Shown here: piece after piece, positions 7,833 through 18,100 of the stretch
How positions within the stretch are numbered: the first letter of the stretch is position 1
How the letters are laid out: every line of letters starts with the position of its first letter
Assembly: GCA_023416275.1 (NCBI GenBank)
Contig: JAEZIB010000190.1
Span: forward strand, 1 to 32,736
Reading direction: 5' to 3'
Source: Bacillota bacterium
Lineage (GTDB): Bacteria; Bacillota; Clostridia; Acetivibrionales; DSM-1351
Length of the DNA stretch: 32,736 bases
Notes under the pieces: model-generated
The model's input: only the letters and a program-made list of their open reading frames with translations
Told to the model about the DNA's origin: nothing
The model's database searches: none
Program-made: the position numbers and the translations under genes

Positions 7833-10800
7833 ATGGAAGAAAAAGTAAAAATAAAAGAATTAAAAAGAATGCGCTATTTTGACGGACTCTTTTTAGACAA
7901 AGACGACTATAAGCTGGATCAGGACTATCAGAGAAGACTTTTGCAACTCCATAATCGCTATATGCATACCAATGGCATTGTAGCAGGACTTGAGATTATA
8001 CCGTTAATTGCTACTAAAGGCAAACTAATAGATAAATCAGATAACGAATATATATTAACTCCAGTATGTAAAATAGAAACAGAAGAAGGATGCAAGTATT
8101 ATAGTCTTCCAAAGGAATTTGAAACTGATTCAGAAAGATGTAAAGTGAATATTTCTGAAGGTATGGCACTAAATTTATTATCGGCTGAGGAAAATGAGGA
8201 TTATTACGAAAGTACAAGCCAGCAAATATTTATTTGCAAAGATCATCCCGACAGCAATATTGATTTATCATTAGCAAAGTATAAATATCCTACTAACAAA
8301 GATATATATATTTATGTAAGTTATTTGGAAGAAAATCAAGATCAAGAGCTTATTAAAGGACAGTATCAAGACATTCATACATGGGAGAGAGCTCACATAG
8401 GACATTCTACAGAAAAACCAAAGAATCCTAATAAAGAAATAATATTAGGAACGGTAATGCTTGGTATTGCAAAAAAAACAATAGAAAAGACAACAGGTAT
8501 AGCTTATTTTTTAGATGATGATGGTGAACTAAAAAATAAACCTATTGGAAATTCTGTTCCGCCTCCACCAAAAATTACAAATGAATTTATAGTTTTAGAA
8601 CAAACAATAGTAGAACAAACAAATAAAAGTTTTAATGAACAAACAGGAATAAGCACATTAGAGTTTAATGTTTCATCAGTAACAGCAGAGAAGAATGAAG
8701 AAACAAAAAAAGCAGAGATATATGAAACTGAGGAAACAAAAACAAAAACAGAAACAAAGGAAAAGGAAGCTGAAAAACAAGTTATAATTGAATCTCATTA
8801 TAAAAAAATAAATAATAAAAAGAATGATTTAATTCTATGTGCAAAAGATGAAACAAATATTAAAACATATAATAAAGAAACAGGAGAATATGTTAAAACT
8901 ACTAACTCAAGTGAAATATATGGTGAAATAGAAACTGAAGAAGGTATAACAACAAAGAAAAAAGATGAGAGCATAACAAAAACTTTGGACAAAGTTACTG
9001 AGGAATCTGAAATAAAAATCAAAGGTACAACTACAGTTGTTAATGAAATTGAAAATAAAGACGAAAAAACAGGCACAGTAATAGAAACAAAAAAAACCAT
9101 AGAAACAATAGTAGATAATACAATAACAGAGCATACAAATGAGCCCACAAATATTCCTGAAATAAAAACTAATGGGACAACTACAGTTACAAAAACGCTT
9201 GAAATCAATAATAAAAATACTGGCGATATAGAAGAAACCAATGAAATAATCGAAACAAATATTGACTACACCACAATAGAGACTACAGATGAAACTGGTC
9301 AAATTAAAAAAATTACCAAAGGTAAAAATAATGTTATAACTAAGGTTTATTATAAAAAAGGTACTGAAGACCAAAGGGAAACTGTGAATAATAATCAAGT
9401 AATAGACATTCATATAGAAGAAACAACTATTACTGATGATAATTCAACACAAACTACAATTGTAACTAAAGAAACAAATGAAACTACAAATACTACTAAA
9501 ACCGTTACTGCAGTAAAGACAATTGTTAGAAAAGTAGATGATGAAATAGGTGTGGCTACAATAACAACAACAATTAGAACCACTGGTGAAGAAACAGATA
9601 GAGAAGGCAAAATAATATTAATTGAACCTACAATTGAAACAATAGTGGAAAAGGAAGCAACAACACCTTATAAATGCGATGTTACGCATACAATTACATT
9701 TGAACCACTAAAATATGTAAAAAGTGTTTCTTGCTTTGATTCAACTAAAGATTCTATTAGAAAATATTCTGGACCTGGTGGAAATGAACTTACAGTCGGC
9801 AAAATGTTATTTAAATTGAATAATCAGACATCGGGAATGCCATTTATTAGAGCTTATGAAGAAGATCAAAAAATTGGTCTGGAAGTTGATTCACCAAATA
9901 CTAATTTTAAAGGTTCTGTTAATGTTACGGGTGATTTGATTATTAAAGGAAAACTAATAGATACAAGTGAAAGTTCAGATGAGGATGGGTCAGAAGCATC
10001 AGTTGCAAATAGTTTTGTTCAGGTTAATGGTAAAACAGGCAGTGATTGGGTGCCGAGAGATGGAGGACTGCAAATATATCGCGGAGAGACTGAAGAGAGT
10101 TCAGATGCTTGTCTTATGTGGTCAGAGAAACGAAAAAGGTGGATGGTAGGATACAAGTATTCTGATAGTGAAGGAAATACAATAGATAAGGATTTCTATG
10201 ATATAGCATATGGAGATAAGTGGGAAAAACTTATAAATCGCAGTATTGTTGACGATTTACATAAGCATTCTAAGCTTTATAGCAATGTTGATAATGTAGC
10301 ACTAGAAGTTAATAATTCAGGAGAACTGCTGTTCAATGGAAACCTTAGTTTGAGTGATAAGACAGTGTGGCTTCGTTCAGATGTCAACAAAAATCATGGT
10401 ATAGGCTGGTTTGGAACAGGAAAGACCTTTGCAAATATAGCAGTGGATGGACCGGTATTATTTGGTCTTAACGGAGGAATTTTAGGTACTACTGAGAATG
10501 GTCAGAAAGCTGTAATCACATGGAATAGTACTGGAAATGTGGGGATTGGAGTCAAAAATCCTATAGATGATAAACTTGAATTAGGAGGAACCCTGCGTAT
10601 TCTTAGTGATACAAATCCTATCAGGTTTACACCAAATTGGACAGGTATTAAAAACGAGTATGCTAATAGTGCAGAAATAAGTAATGATACGAGTAATTAC
10701 AAAGCACTAGTGATAGTTGGAAATAACTCTGGAGCAAAAAAAGGTGAAATTGTAAGAAAAGTAGCAATATGGGATAGGTTAGATGTAAATGGATATCTTT

Positions 10801-11813
10801 ATGTAGATGGTGACATGCAGGTTGCCAATGCTATAAAACCTAGCTCAGGAGTTGGTAACAACGGAATTATATTTCCAAAAGATCCAGGAGGAGGTTCTGG
10901 AGACAGTGCATGGTTGAAATATTATGCAAATATTGGAGAAGCATGTAATTTGGAAATTGGAACTTCCAATGATGCTAACGACAACATAGTTTTAATGGCA
11001 TCAGGTAATGTAGGAATTGGTACAAAAACTCCTGCTGATAAACTAGATGTAAATGGCAATATGAGAGTTTTGAGCGGGACTAATCCAATACGGTTTACCT
11101 CTGTTTGGGATGGGTCTAGCAGCTTGATAAGTAATCAAGCTGAAATATGTAATGATGTTACAAGGTATAAGTCTTTAATTTTAGTTGGAAATAAATCAAG
11201 CGGTAAGAGGAAGGTGTCTGTGTGGGACAATCTGGATGTAAATGGTTCTCTTACATTAAACGGCGACTTGAAAACTCTATGTGCAATTGTTCCAAGTGTA
11301 GGCAATGGAATAAATAACGGAATATCCTTTCCAAGGGAATACAACGGCGATAAAGGTGATGCTGCATGGATTAGGTATTATTCGGATGCAATGCGCGGTG
11401 GTAGAGAAAATATGACTCTTGAAATAGGTATCGGCGACGATGCTGGAAACGGAAGATACAATGGCGGTGGAGACCGTATACGTCTATATGCGAGCGGCGG
11501 AGTGTATGTGGACGGTTATTTCTATTACAGCTCATCTCGTGAACTAAAAGAGAACATTACAGCATTATCTACCCAGAAGGCTAAGAGTATACTGAATGGA
11601 CTAAATCCTGTTTCATTTAATTTTAAGGGAGATACCCAAAAAACAACACTTGGCTTTATATCGGAGGAAGTTCCTAAAGAAGTTGCTGCAGTTGATCAAA
11701 AAGCAATTAGTCCTATGGAAATAGTTGCTGTTCTTACAAGTGTTGTAAAGGAACAAAGAAAAGTAATTTCAGAGCTGAAGGAGCAAGTTGAAGCATTGTC
11801 TTACCAAATGTAA
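7833..11813 (+). CDS. Tail fibre 1 with Thr-rich insert and S74 chaperone domain
   Basis: This 1326-aa protein is a modular fibre. Residues 1-90 form an N-terminal domain shared by all three fibres (KRMRYFDGLFLDKDDYKL, then LHNRYMHTNGIVAGLEI), probably the baseplate anchor. Residues about 250-610 are a Thr/Glu/Lys/Asn-rich low-complexity insert absent from the other fibres. Then come a QIYRG...W module with the HKH motif at residue 810, and two NVGIG-type beta-repeat units each ending LDVNG. The C-terminus is an S74 domain: S1234 and K1239 have the Ser-x4-Lys spacing of the self-cleaving dyad, and a coiled coil ends the chain. Cleavage would release about 93 residues after trimer folding. ATG 7833 is chosen because CGGAGGA lies 9 bases upstream; ATG 7809 precedes that site. 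Confidence 0.85.
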   Translation: MEEKVKIKELKRMRYFDGLFLDKDDYKLDQDYQRRLLQLHNRYMHTNGIVAGLEIIPLIATKGKLIDKSDNEYILTPVCKIETEEGCKYYSLPKEFETDSERCKVNISEGMALNLLSAEENEDYYESTSQQIFICKDHPDSNIDLSLAKYKYPTNKDIYIYVSYLEENQDQELIKGQYQDIHTWERAHIGHSTEKPKNPNKEIILGTVMLGIAKKTIEKTTGIAYFLDDDGELKNKPIGNSVPPPPKITNEFIVLEQTIVEQTNKSFNEQTGISTLEFNVSSVTAEKNEETKKAEIYETEETKTKTETKEKEAEKQVIIESHYKKINNKKNDLILCAKDETNIKTYNKETGEYVKTTNSSEIYGEIETEEGITTKKKDESITKTLDKVTEESEIKIKGTTTVVNEIENKDEKTGTVIETKKTIETIVDNTITEHTNEPTNIPEIKTNGTTTVTKTLEINNKNTGDIEETNEIIETNIDYTTIETTDETGQIKKITKGKNNVITKVYYKKGTEDQRETVNNNQVIDIHIEETTITDDNSTQTTIVTKETNETTNTTKTVTAVKTIVRKVDDEIGVATITTTIRTTGEETDREGKIILIEPTIETIVEKEATTPYKCDVTHTITFEPLKYVKSVSCFDSTKDSIRKYSGPGGNELTVGKMLFKLNNQTSGMPFIRAYEEDQKIGLEVDSPNTNFKGSVNVTGDLIIKGKLIDTSESSDEDGSEASVANSFVQVNGKTGSDWVPRDGGLQIYRGETEESSDACLMWSEKRKRWMVGYKYSDSEGNTIDKDFYDIAYGDKWEKLINRSIVDDLHKHSKLYSNVDNVALEVNNSGELLFNGNLSLSDKTVWLRSDVNKNHGIGWFGTGKTFANIAVDGPVLFGLNGGILGTTENGQKAVITWNSTGNVGIGVKNPIDDKLELGGTLRILSDTNPIRFTPNWTGIKNEYANSAEISNDTSNYKALVIVGNNSGAKKGEIVRKVAIWDRLDVNGYLYVDGDMQVANAIKPSSGVGNNGIIFPKDPGGGSGDSAWLKYYANIGEACNLEIGTSNDANDNIVLMASGNVGIGTKTPADKLDVNGNMRVLSGTNPIRFTSVWDGSSSLISNQAEICNDVTRYKSLILVGNKSSGKRKVSVWDNLDVNGSLTLNGDLKTLCAIVPSVGNGINNGISFPREYNGDKGDAAWIRYYSDAMRGGRENMTLEIGIGDDAGNGRYNGGGDRIRLYASGGVYVDGYFYYSSSRELKENITALSTQKAKSILNGLNPVSFNFKGDTQKTTLGFISEEVPKEVAAVDQKAISPMEIVAVLTSVVKEQRKVISELKEQVEALSYQM

Positions 11814-11869
11814 ATAGTAACAAATTATGCTGGAATTTAACAAATTGGATAACTATAGGAGGGTTTTTT

Positions 11870-12073
11870 ATGAAAGAACAAATAGAAGCACGTATTAATG
11901 AACTTAAAGGACAGTTGGAGGAAGGAAATAAAATGATTGGCGAATTAGAAGCAAGACGTACAAATTTAATGTATACACTTCTTAGAATGAACGGAGCTTT
12001 ACAGGTTCTTGAGGAACTTATTCAAAAAGATAATAATGCAGAGCATCCCAAAGAAGATATGCTTGCTGATTAA
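11870..12073 (+). CDS. Small coiled-coil protein paired with fibre 1
   Basis: This 67-aa protein begins MKEQIEARINELK and is predicted to be almost wholly helical, with heptad-like Leu/Ile spacing (ELEARR, LLRMNGALQVLEELI). It has an excellent ribosome site (AGGAGGG) and no signal peptide or membrane segment. A paralogue lies in the same place after fibre 2 (14936-15118), with about half the residues identical. I do not recognise a named family. Position suggests a fibre assembly helper, trimerisation factor or adaptor, but this is inference. Confidence 0.8.
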   Translation: MKEQIEARINELKGQLEEGNKMIGELEARRTNLMYTLLRMNGALQVLEELIQKDNNAEHPKEDMLAD

Positions 12074-12097
12074 TGTTTGTATGAAAATTAGTATCAC

Positions 12098-12152
12098 AAA
12101 GTCAATTATTTTGAATTATATTGGGAGAATACTATCAGCCATAATTGACTTT
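12098..12152 (+). repeat. Perfect 12-bp inverted repeat between fibre units 1 and 2
   Basis: AAAGTCAATTAT (12098-12109) pairs with ATAATTGACTTT (12141-12152) around a 31-nt loop, followed by only a short T stretch. It lies in the 126-bp spacer before the fibre 2 start. It may be a weak terminator or processing site that lowers expression of later fibres, or a remnant of duplication. Confidence 0.45.
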
Positions 12153-12199
12153 TACTGTTATGAATTAGCAGTATTTTGAGTATTCGGAGGAAGAGGCAA

Positions 12200-14902
12200 A
12201 TGGGAAAAGAAATTAAAAGAATGAATTATTTAGACGGTCTCTTGCTAAAATCAGAAGACTACAATTTAGATAAAGAGTATCAAAGAAGACTTCTTGGTTT
12301 ACACAATCGTTATCTCCACTCTTCTGGGATTGCCGACGGTCTTGAAGTAAAGCCAGTAAATGATAGCAATATGGAGGTATATGTTACAGAAGGGGCAGCA
12401 CTTGATATCACGGACGAAGGGTTGGATGGAACAAACATAGAAGAAAGCACAAGCCGACTGATTGTAATATATGAGGGCCATCCTGACAATCCCGTAGATC
12501 TTTCCGAGTATACTGCTGGTGAGGATATATATATTTATCTTACCTACTTAGAGAATAATGCAGACTGGGATAGTGAAAAGGGGCAAGGACAAGAAATCCA
12601 TATTTGGGAATTGGGAAAGATAAACCATAGTACAAAAAAGCCAGAAGATACTAAAAGAAATATTCTGTTAGCGAGAGTAAGACCCAAAGAGATTACTGAT
12701 AGTGAAGGCAATAAGGAGACTGTAATTGATAATCAATGTATATATTACGACGACATTGACGGAAACCAAATACGGCAAGTGGTAGGCTCTCAATCTAAGG
12801 TTCTTGGAATGGATAAGATTAAATTTAAATTGAGAGAGGACATCTCAGTTGTACCTGCAATAAATACAACATTAATGGATGAGTCTACTAAAGAATTAGT
12901 TTTGGATATTGGTTCAGAGCTTTCCAGTTTTACAGGGAAAGTGAATGTAGAAAAGGACTTGAGATTTAATGGAGTATTAATTTGTCTAAACAAAGACGGA
13001 AAAATATCTGAAGAAATAACATATGACAACAGTTTTCTTGAGTTAAACAATTATGAAAATGATACTATTCCAGATAAGTCTAAGCTAAAAAATGGAGGTA
13101 TTGATGTATGTAGAGGAGGTCCAGGTATTGCACCTGATGCCAGAATATCCTGGTCTGAAAAAGATAAAGTTTGGAAGGCTGGATATGAAAATAGTCTTAG
13201 TACAATACTATATGGTCCTAAGTGTGAAGAACTTGTTAACAATTATTATATTTGTGATGAAATGCACAAGCACAGCAGTTTGTCTTCCAAAAAAGGGACT
13301 GCCTTATCTGTTGATTCTAATGGAATAATATCAGTAAAAGCCGATTTGACAATTAATAATAAAAAAATAATTTTTTCCTCAAGCAGTAAAGGAGGAGAAC
13401 TGGTATGGAATAACAATAATCAACCTTTTGGACAAATATCTATAGATGGACCACTACTTTTTGGTGATAGTACAGGTGCTTTAGGGACAACTTCAGGTGG
13501 GGAAAAATTAGCTCTTTCGTGGAATAGTAAAGGAAAACGGGGAAAAGTAGGTATAGGTTCAAGCCGTACAGATGATGACTTGGACATTGCGGGGAGCTTT
13601 AGACTGCTAGCAGATTCAAATCCTATAAGAATAACATCTTCATGGACTGCATTTCCAGATAGAACTAAAAATCAAGCAGAAATCTGTAATGATACTTCCT
13701 ATCATAAAGCCCTGATGATAGTTGGTAATCAATCTGCAGGACAAGGTAGAAAGGTTGCTATATGGGATAGATTGGATGTAAAAGGTTTGCTATATGTCAA
13801 TGGGAGCATGGAGATATCAAAAATTCTCAATGTTACTGCAGGTACTGGAAACAACGGAATAATTTTTCCTGATGATCCGGGAGGAGGCTCAGGAGATAGA
13901 GCTTGGATTAAATACTATCCTATAAATGGTGAAGATTGTACCCTTGAAATAGGAACCTCAAATGACAGAGATGACAATATTGTATTCAATGCTTCTGGAG
14001 GAGTTGGAATTGGAACCAAAGAACCCATAAAACCCATAGAAAAATTTGATGTATGGGGTAAAGTTCGTATATTGGGAGAAAAAAATCCTTTGCGCTTTAC
14101 GGATGAGTGGAGTTCCTTTACCTACAAATCGCCAAATAATTCTGAAATCAGCAATGACACCAAGGACAACAAATCATTAATAATTGCAGGAAATAGAACA
14201 GGCGGAAATGAGAGAAGAGTAAAGGTATATGATGACTTGGATGTTAACGGTACGTTAGAAATCGATAAAAATATACAAGTAAAGGGAGCAATAATACCAG
14301 GAATCGGAAATTGTGAGGTTAAGGGAATAATGTTTCCAAAGGATCATGGAGGAGGAAGTGGAGATGCTGCATGGATAAGATATTACTCTGATACACTCCG
14401 CGGTGGCGGTGGAAACATGACTCTTGAGATAGGAATAGCTAATGATTCTAACATAGAGACGAAATTGATTGAGGAATGGGTTTCAACCTGCCCATGGGGA
14501 ATTAGAAACGGATGTGGATATTGGAATAGATACTATCGTACATTTGTAGGAAATGGTGGAGATAGATTGCGTTTACACGCTAGTGGAGGAGTTTTTGTTG
14601 ATGGTAATTTTTATGTAACATCTTCAAGAGAATACAAAGAGAATATTACTAAACTTAGCAATACAAAAGCAAAAGAGGCAATTAATTCACTTGAGCCAGT
14701 TGAATTCAATTTTATTGGGGATCCACAAGTCACAATAGGCTTTATTGCAGAAGAAATATCCAATAGTCTGACTGCATATGACAAAAAAGCCATTGATCCA
14801 ATGGAAATTATTACTGTATTGGTTGAGGAAGTAAAGTCTCAGGAGAATGAATTAAAAGCATTGAACAAAAAAATAGTATCACTGAAACGAAGAAAAAATT
14901 AA
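12200..14902 (+). CDS. Tail fibre 2 with S74 chaperone domain
   Basis: This 900-aa paralogue of fibre 1 lacks the Thr-rich insert. The anchor domain (KRMNYLDGLLLKSEDYNL, LHNRYLHSSGIADGLEV) is followed by a GIDVCRGG...W module with HKH at residue 356. Two beta-repeat units follow, each with an NPIRI/NPLRF strand, an EI(C/S)NDT loop and a KVAIWD(R)LDV-type ending. The C-terminus is an S74 intramolecular chaperone: S808 and K813 match the self-cleavage dyad, then GFIAEEIS and a short coiled coil. A Trp/Cys-rich insertion at about residues 755-780 is absent from fibre 1 and may vary the tip. ATG 12200 follows CGGAGGA; a TTG in frame at 12176 is upstream of that site and is rejected. Confidence 0.85.
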   Translation: MGKEIKRMNYLDGLLLKSEDYNLDKEYQRRLLGLHNRYLHSSGIADGLEVKPVNDSNMEVYVTEGAALDITDEGLDGTNIEESTSRLIVIYEGHPDNPVDLSEYTAGEDIYIYLTYLENNADWDSEKGQGQEIHIWELGKINHSTKKPEDTKRNILLARVRPKEITDSEGNKETVIDNQCIYYDDIDGNQIRQVVGSQSKVLGMDKIKFKLREDISVVPAINTTLMDESTKELVLDIGSELSSFTGKVNVEKDLRFNGVLICLNKDGKISEEITYDNSFLELNNYENDTIPDKSKLKNGGIDVCRGGPGIAPDARISWSEKDKVWKAGYENSLSTILYGPKCEELVNNYYICDEMHKHSSLSSKKGTALSVDSNGIISVKADLTINNKKIIFSSSSKGGELVWNNNNQPFGQISIDGPLLFGDSTGALGTTSGGEKLALSWNSKGKRGKVGIGSSRTDDDLDIAGSFRLLADSNPIRITSSWTAFPDRTKNQAEICNDTSYHKALMIVGNQSAGQGRKVAIWDRLDVKGLLYVNGSMEISKILNVTAGTGNNGIIFPDDPGGGSGDRAWIKYYPINGEDCTLEIGTSNDRDDNIVFNASGGVGIGTKEPIKPIEKFDVWGKVRILGEKNPLRFTDEWSSFTYKSPNNSEISNDTKDNKSLIIAGNRTGGNERRVKVYDDLDVNGTLEIDKNIQVKGAIIPGIGNCEVKGIMFPKDHGGGSGDAAWIRYYSDTLRGGGGNMTLEIGIANDSNIETKLIEEWVSTCPWGIRNGCGYWNRYYRTFVGNGGDRLRLHASGGVFVDGNFYVTSSREYKENITKLSNTKAKEAINSLEPVEFNFIGDPQVTIGFIAEEISNSLTAYDKKAIDPMEIITVLVEEVKSQENELKALNKKIVSLKRRKN

Positions 14903-14935
14903 AATAAAAAACAAATTATACAGGAGGAATAGAAA

Positions 14936-15118
14936 ATGAAAGAACAAATTGAGGCACGTATTAATGAGTTAAAACTGGAGTTTGAGGAAGGAAACAAAAT
15001 GCTAGAAGAGCTTGATATGAAACGTGCAGGCTTAGGACAGACAATATTACGTATTAGTGGAGCTATACAAGCTTTAGAAGAACTAATGCCAAAAGAAAAT
15101 GAGACTGAGAATACGTAG
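14936..15118 (+). CDS. Small coiled-coil protein paired with fibre 2
   Basis: This 60-aa helical protein starts MKEQIEARINELK, identical over its first 13 residues to the 67-aa protein after fibre 1, and keeps EEGNKM and GA-x-Q-x-LEEL. The C-terminal tail diverges. It lies 33 bp after the fibre 2 stop with an AGGAGG site and is followed by the fibre 3 gene, whose own downstream side has no such partner. Function unknown. Confidence 0.8.
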   Translation: MKEQIEARINELKLEFEEGNKMLEELDMKRAGLGQTILRISGAIQALEELMPKENETENT

Positions 15119-15168
15119 TACAAATACGAAGCCTTAACACAAATTTGAGAATACGGAGGATAGGCAAA

Positions 15169-18100
15169 ATGTCAAATGAAACCAAGAGGATGAATTATTT
15201 CAATGGACTGTTACTAAAAGAAGAAGACCTGACTCTTGATCAAAATTATCATATACAGCATCAGCGTTTACATAATGGGTCCTTTCATGAATGGGGAGTT
15301 GTAGATGGGCTGGATGTAGAAGAGGTTCCAAACCTTCCACAGATAATAGTCAAGCAAGGACTTGCATTGAACAAAGTAATTGATACAAATACAAACATGA
15401 TGATTGGTCAGGAAATTTGGATATGTGAAAACCATCCTGATAATCCAGTAGACTTAAAAAATTATACTACCGATGATAATATTTATATTTTTGTTAGATA
15501 TAAGGAAGAGGAGTCTGATGTAGAAAGTAAAAAAGGTGGAGAAAGGAAAATACATAAGTGGGAACGTGCTGAAATAAAACATTCTAATAAAAAACCTGAA
15601 AATCCAAGAGAAGATGTTATAATTGCTTGTGTGAAATTAAAAAAAGATATTAATAATAAAGATGTAATAGATACAGAAAATATTAAGTACGATTACATAG
15701 TGGATAAAGACGGTCAAAAGGTTACAGTTCGAACTTATGCTGTTACTGATGGAAATTCTCAAGAATTTGGTCAAATCAGAATAGGAAACAAGGAAAGAAT
15801 TAATTTACCTCATATTGACGGAAAAATTGAGAATAATAAGGACGGATTAGAGATTAATTCACCATTTACAAATTTTACAGGGAAAGTTACAAGTGATGGA
15901 TTATTAACAACGGGAGAGGCTGTTGTAAATGGAACTTTAACGGTAAATACAAATAATAAAAGGGCATTACAAGTAAGTTCTGAAGGTAATGTGATGATTG
16001 GAACAAATGCTGCAGTATCGGGGACTCTTTCTGCATCAGGAGGAATGATTGTAACCGGAGGCAGTACTAACATTGAGACACCTACTGTTTCTTTTAAAGG
16101 AAATATGCTAACAATTAACAATAATGCTGATGTAATACAAGATAACAGTGGTGTAACTGTGTATAGAGGAAAAGATAATAATAATGTACTGAAGCCTCAA
16201 GCTATGCTTGTATGGGATGAAAAAGGTGGAGTCTGGAAAGCTGGTACAGAGTCAAAAGAAGGTGATGCACAGACTGGTTTGTATAATCTCTTATACGGCA
16301 GTGAATGGGAGACAATGCGAAACAAATCATTAGCTGATGAGTATCATAGACATAATGGAATATATGACCCTAAAAACAAATTTGTAGGTCTAAGTGTAAA
16401 TGAGTCTGTAAACGTGGTAATTCCCAATTCTGTTATTGTATCAGAAAGCATCGTAGCTGGAAAGGGAATTGAAACTGCAAATAATGATGATGAACCTGCA
16501 GCGAAGTTGTTTTGGAATAGAACCCCAACTGAAAATGCTGCAGTTGGACAATGGCAAATAACTGATAATAAAGGTAATACATATGATGTAGCATATGGAG
16601 ATACATGGAAAGAGTTATCTCAACAAAAGAATGCAGATCTGTACCATCACCATGCAGTAATGTGTGCCAAGGATGGAAATGTAACTTTAAATACAAATGA
16701 AGCTGGTAATATTGAGGTAAGTAATGATCTTACTGTTAAAAAGAACCTTATAGTAGACGGAAACATTGACGTAAAAGGTGTAGGTCTACAGAGCATAAAA
16801 ATGGAGCAGGTAGTTTCAGAAAAGACCCTTATTGTTAATAAACCAGAGGAAGGTAAGGAACTGGCAGCAGAAGGCGGATTGGAAGTTTACCGTGGAGAGG
16901 GACTGGAAAATGCTAAGTTAATCTGGGATGAAGGAAGCAATAAGTGGAAGATAGGCACAGGAGATGTTCTTACAGAATTGCCTAGTGGCGATAAATGGGA
17001 AAGGGTTACTGGAGGAGGAATTGCAGATGGCTTGCATAATCATAGAAACCTTTATTCTGAAGATGGCGTGTCAGTAATTTCTGTTGATAAAAATAAGAAT
17101 GTAAAAATAGATGGGAATATTTCCGCGAGCAATGGACTTTCGGTAGCAAGGGATGCTCAAATTAAGGGAGCGTTGACAGTAGATGGTTCAGTAATCCTTA
17201 ATGGAAATATAACTGTAACTGGTAAGCAAACCATAATTGACAAAGAAATTGTAAAAGTAAATAACAGCTCTGTTTTAGTTAATCAGTATAAAAGCCAATC
17301 AACACCTATAGAAAATGAAGGTGGACTAGAAGTCTATCGCGGAGGTAACGTTCCAAATGCAAGATTTGTATGGAATGAGACAGAAAAGCTGTGGAAGATT
17401 GGTATAGGGGAGGAGCTTAAAACACTTCCCTGTGGCGAAGAATGGGATACTTTAACAGACAATTATTTGGCAGATGGAATGCATAAGCACAGCAGACTGT
17501 ATGATACAAAGGGCAATTCTGCTCTTGACATCAATCAGAATGGCGATGTGAGTATAGATAATAATGCATATGTAAATGGTGCGCTTTTGGTAGATGGTTC
17601 ATTGAAAGTAAATGGAAAACTTATTTATGATAACGTAACAGAACTTGTAAATAAGGAAAGCATTGTAACTAATGAATCTATTATAAGTCTAAATAATGGC
17701 ACAAACACAATAGTAGACAAAGGCGGTATTGAAATTTTCCGTGGAGACAAACCAAAGGCGCGTTTTATATGGGATGAAAATTCAAAGGTATGGAAAGTTG
17801 GTATTGGAGAAAATCTAAGAGAAATTAATCCGGTACAGCTTTACAATGATAGAGGCGATACATTGGCACTGAGTGTCCGTACTTCTGGAAATGTGGATGT
17901 TGCACATGACTTGCTGGTAGGGCAGGATCTTACAATTATGGGATGTCTGGACGTGAGAGGACAGTTAACAAGAATTAATAGCTCAAACATTGAGATTTTA
18001 AGTAATACTGTTGTTCTTAACAGATTTGATGAAGGCACTTTGGCTGAACATTCTAAAGATAGTGGTATTACTGTTTTCCGTGGAAAGGAAAAGGATAGTC

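Noticed and set aside
8798..9413. Two long minus-strand frames opposite fibre 1
   Set aside because: They are by-products of the Thr/Lys-rich, A-rich codons of the fibre insert; the predicted proteins are Ser/Val/Phe/Cys-rich and lack ribosome sites.
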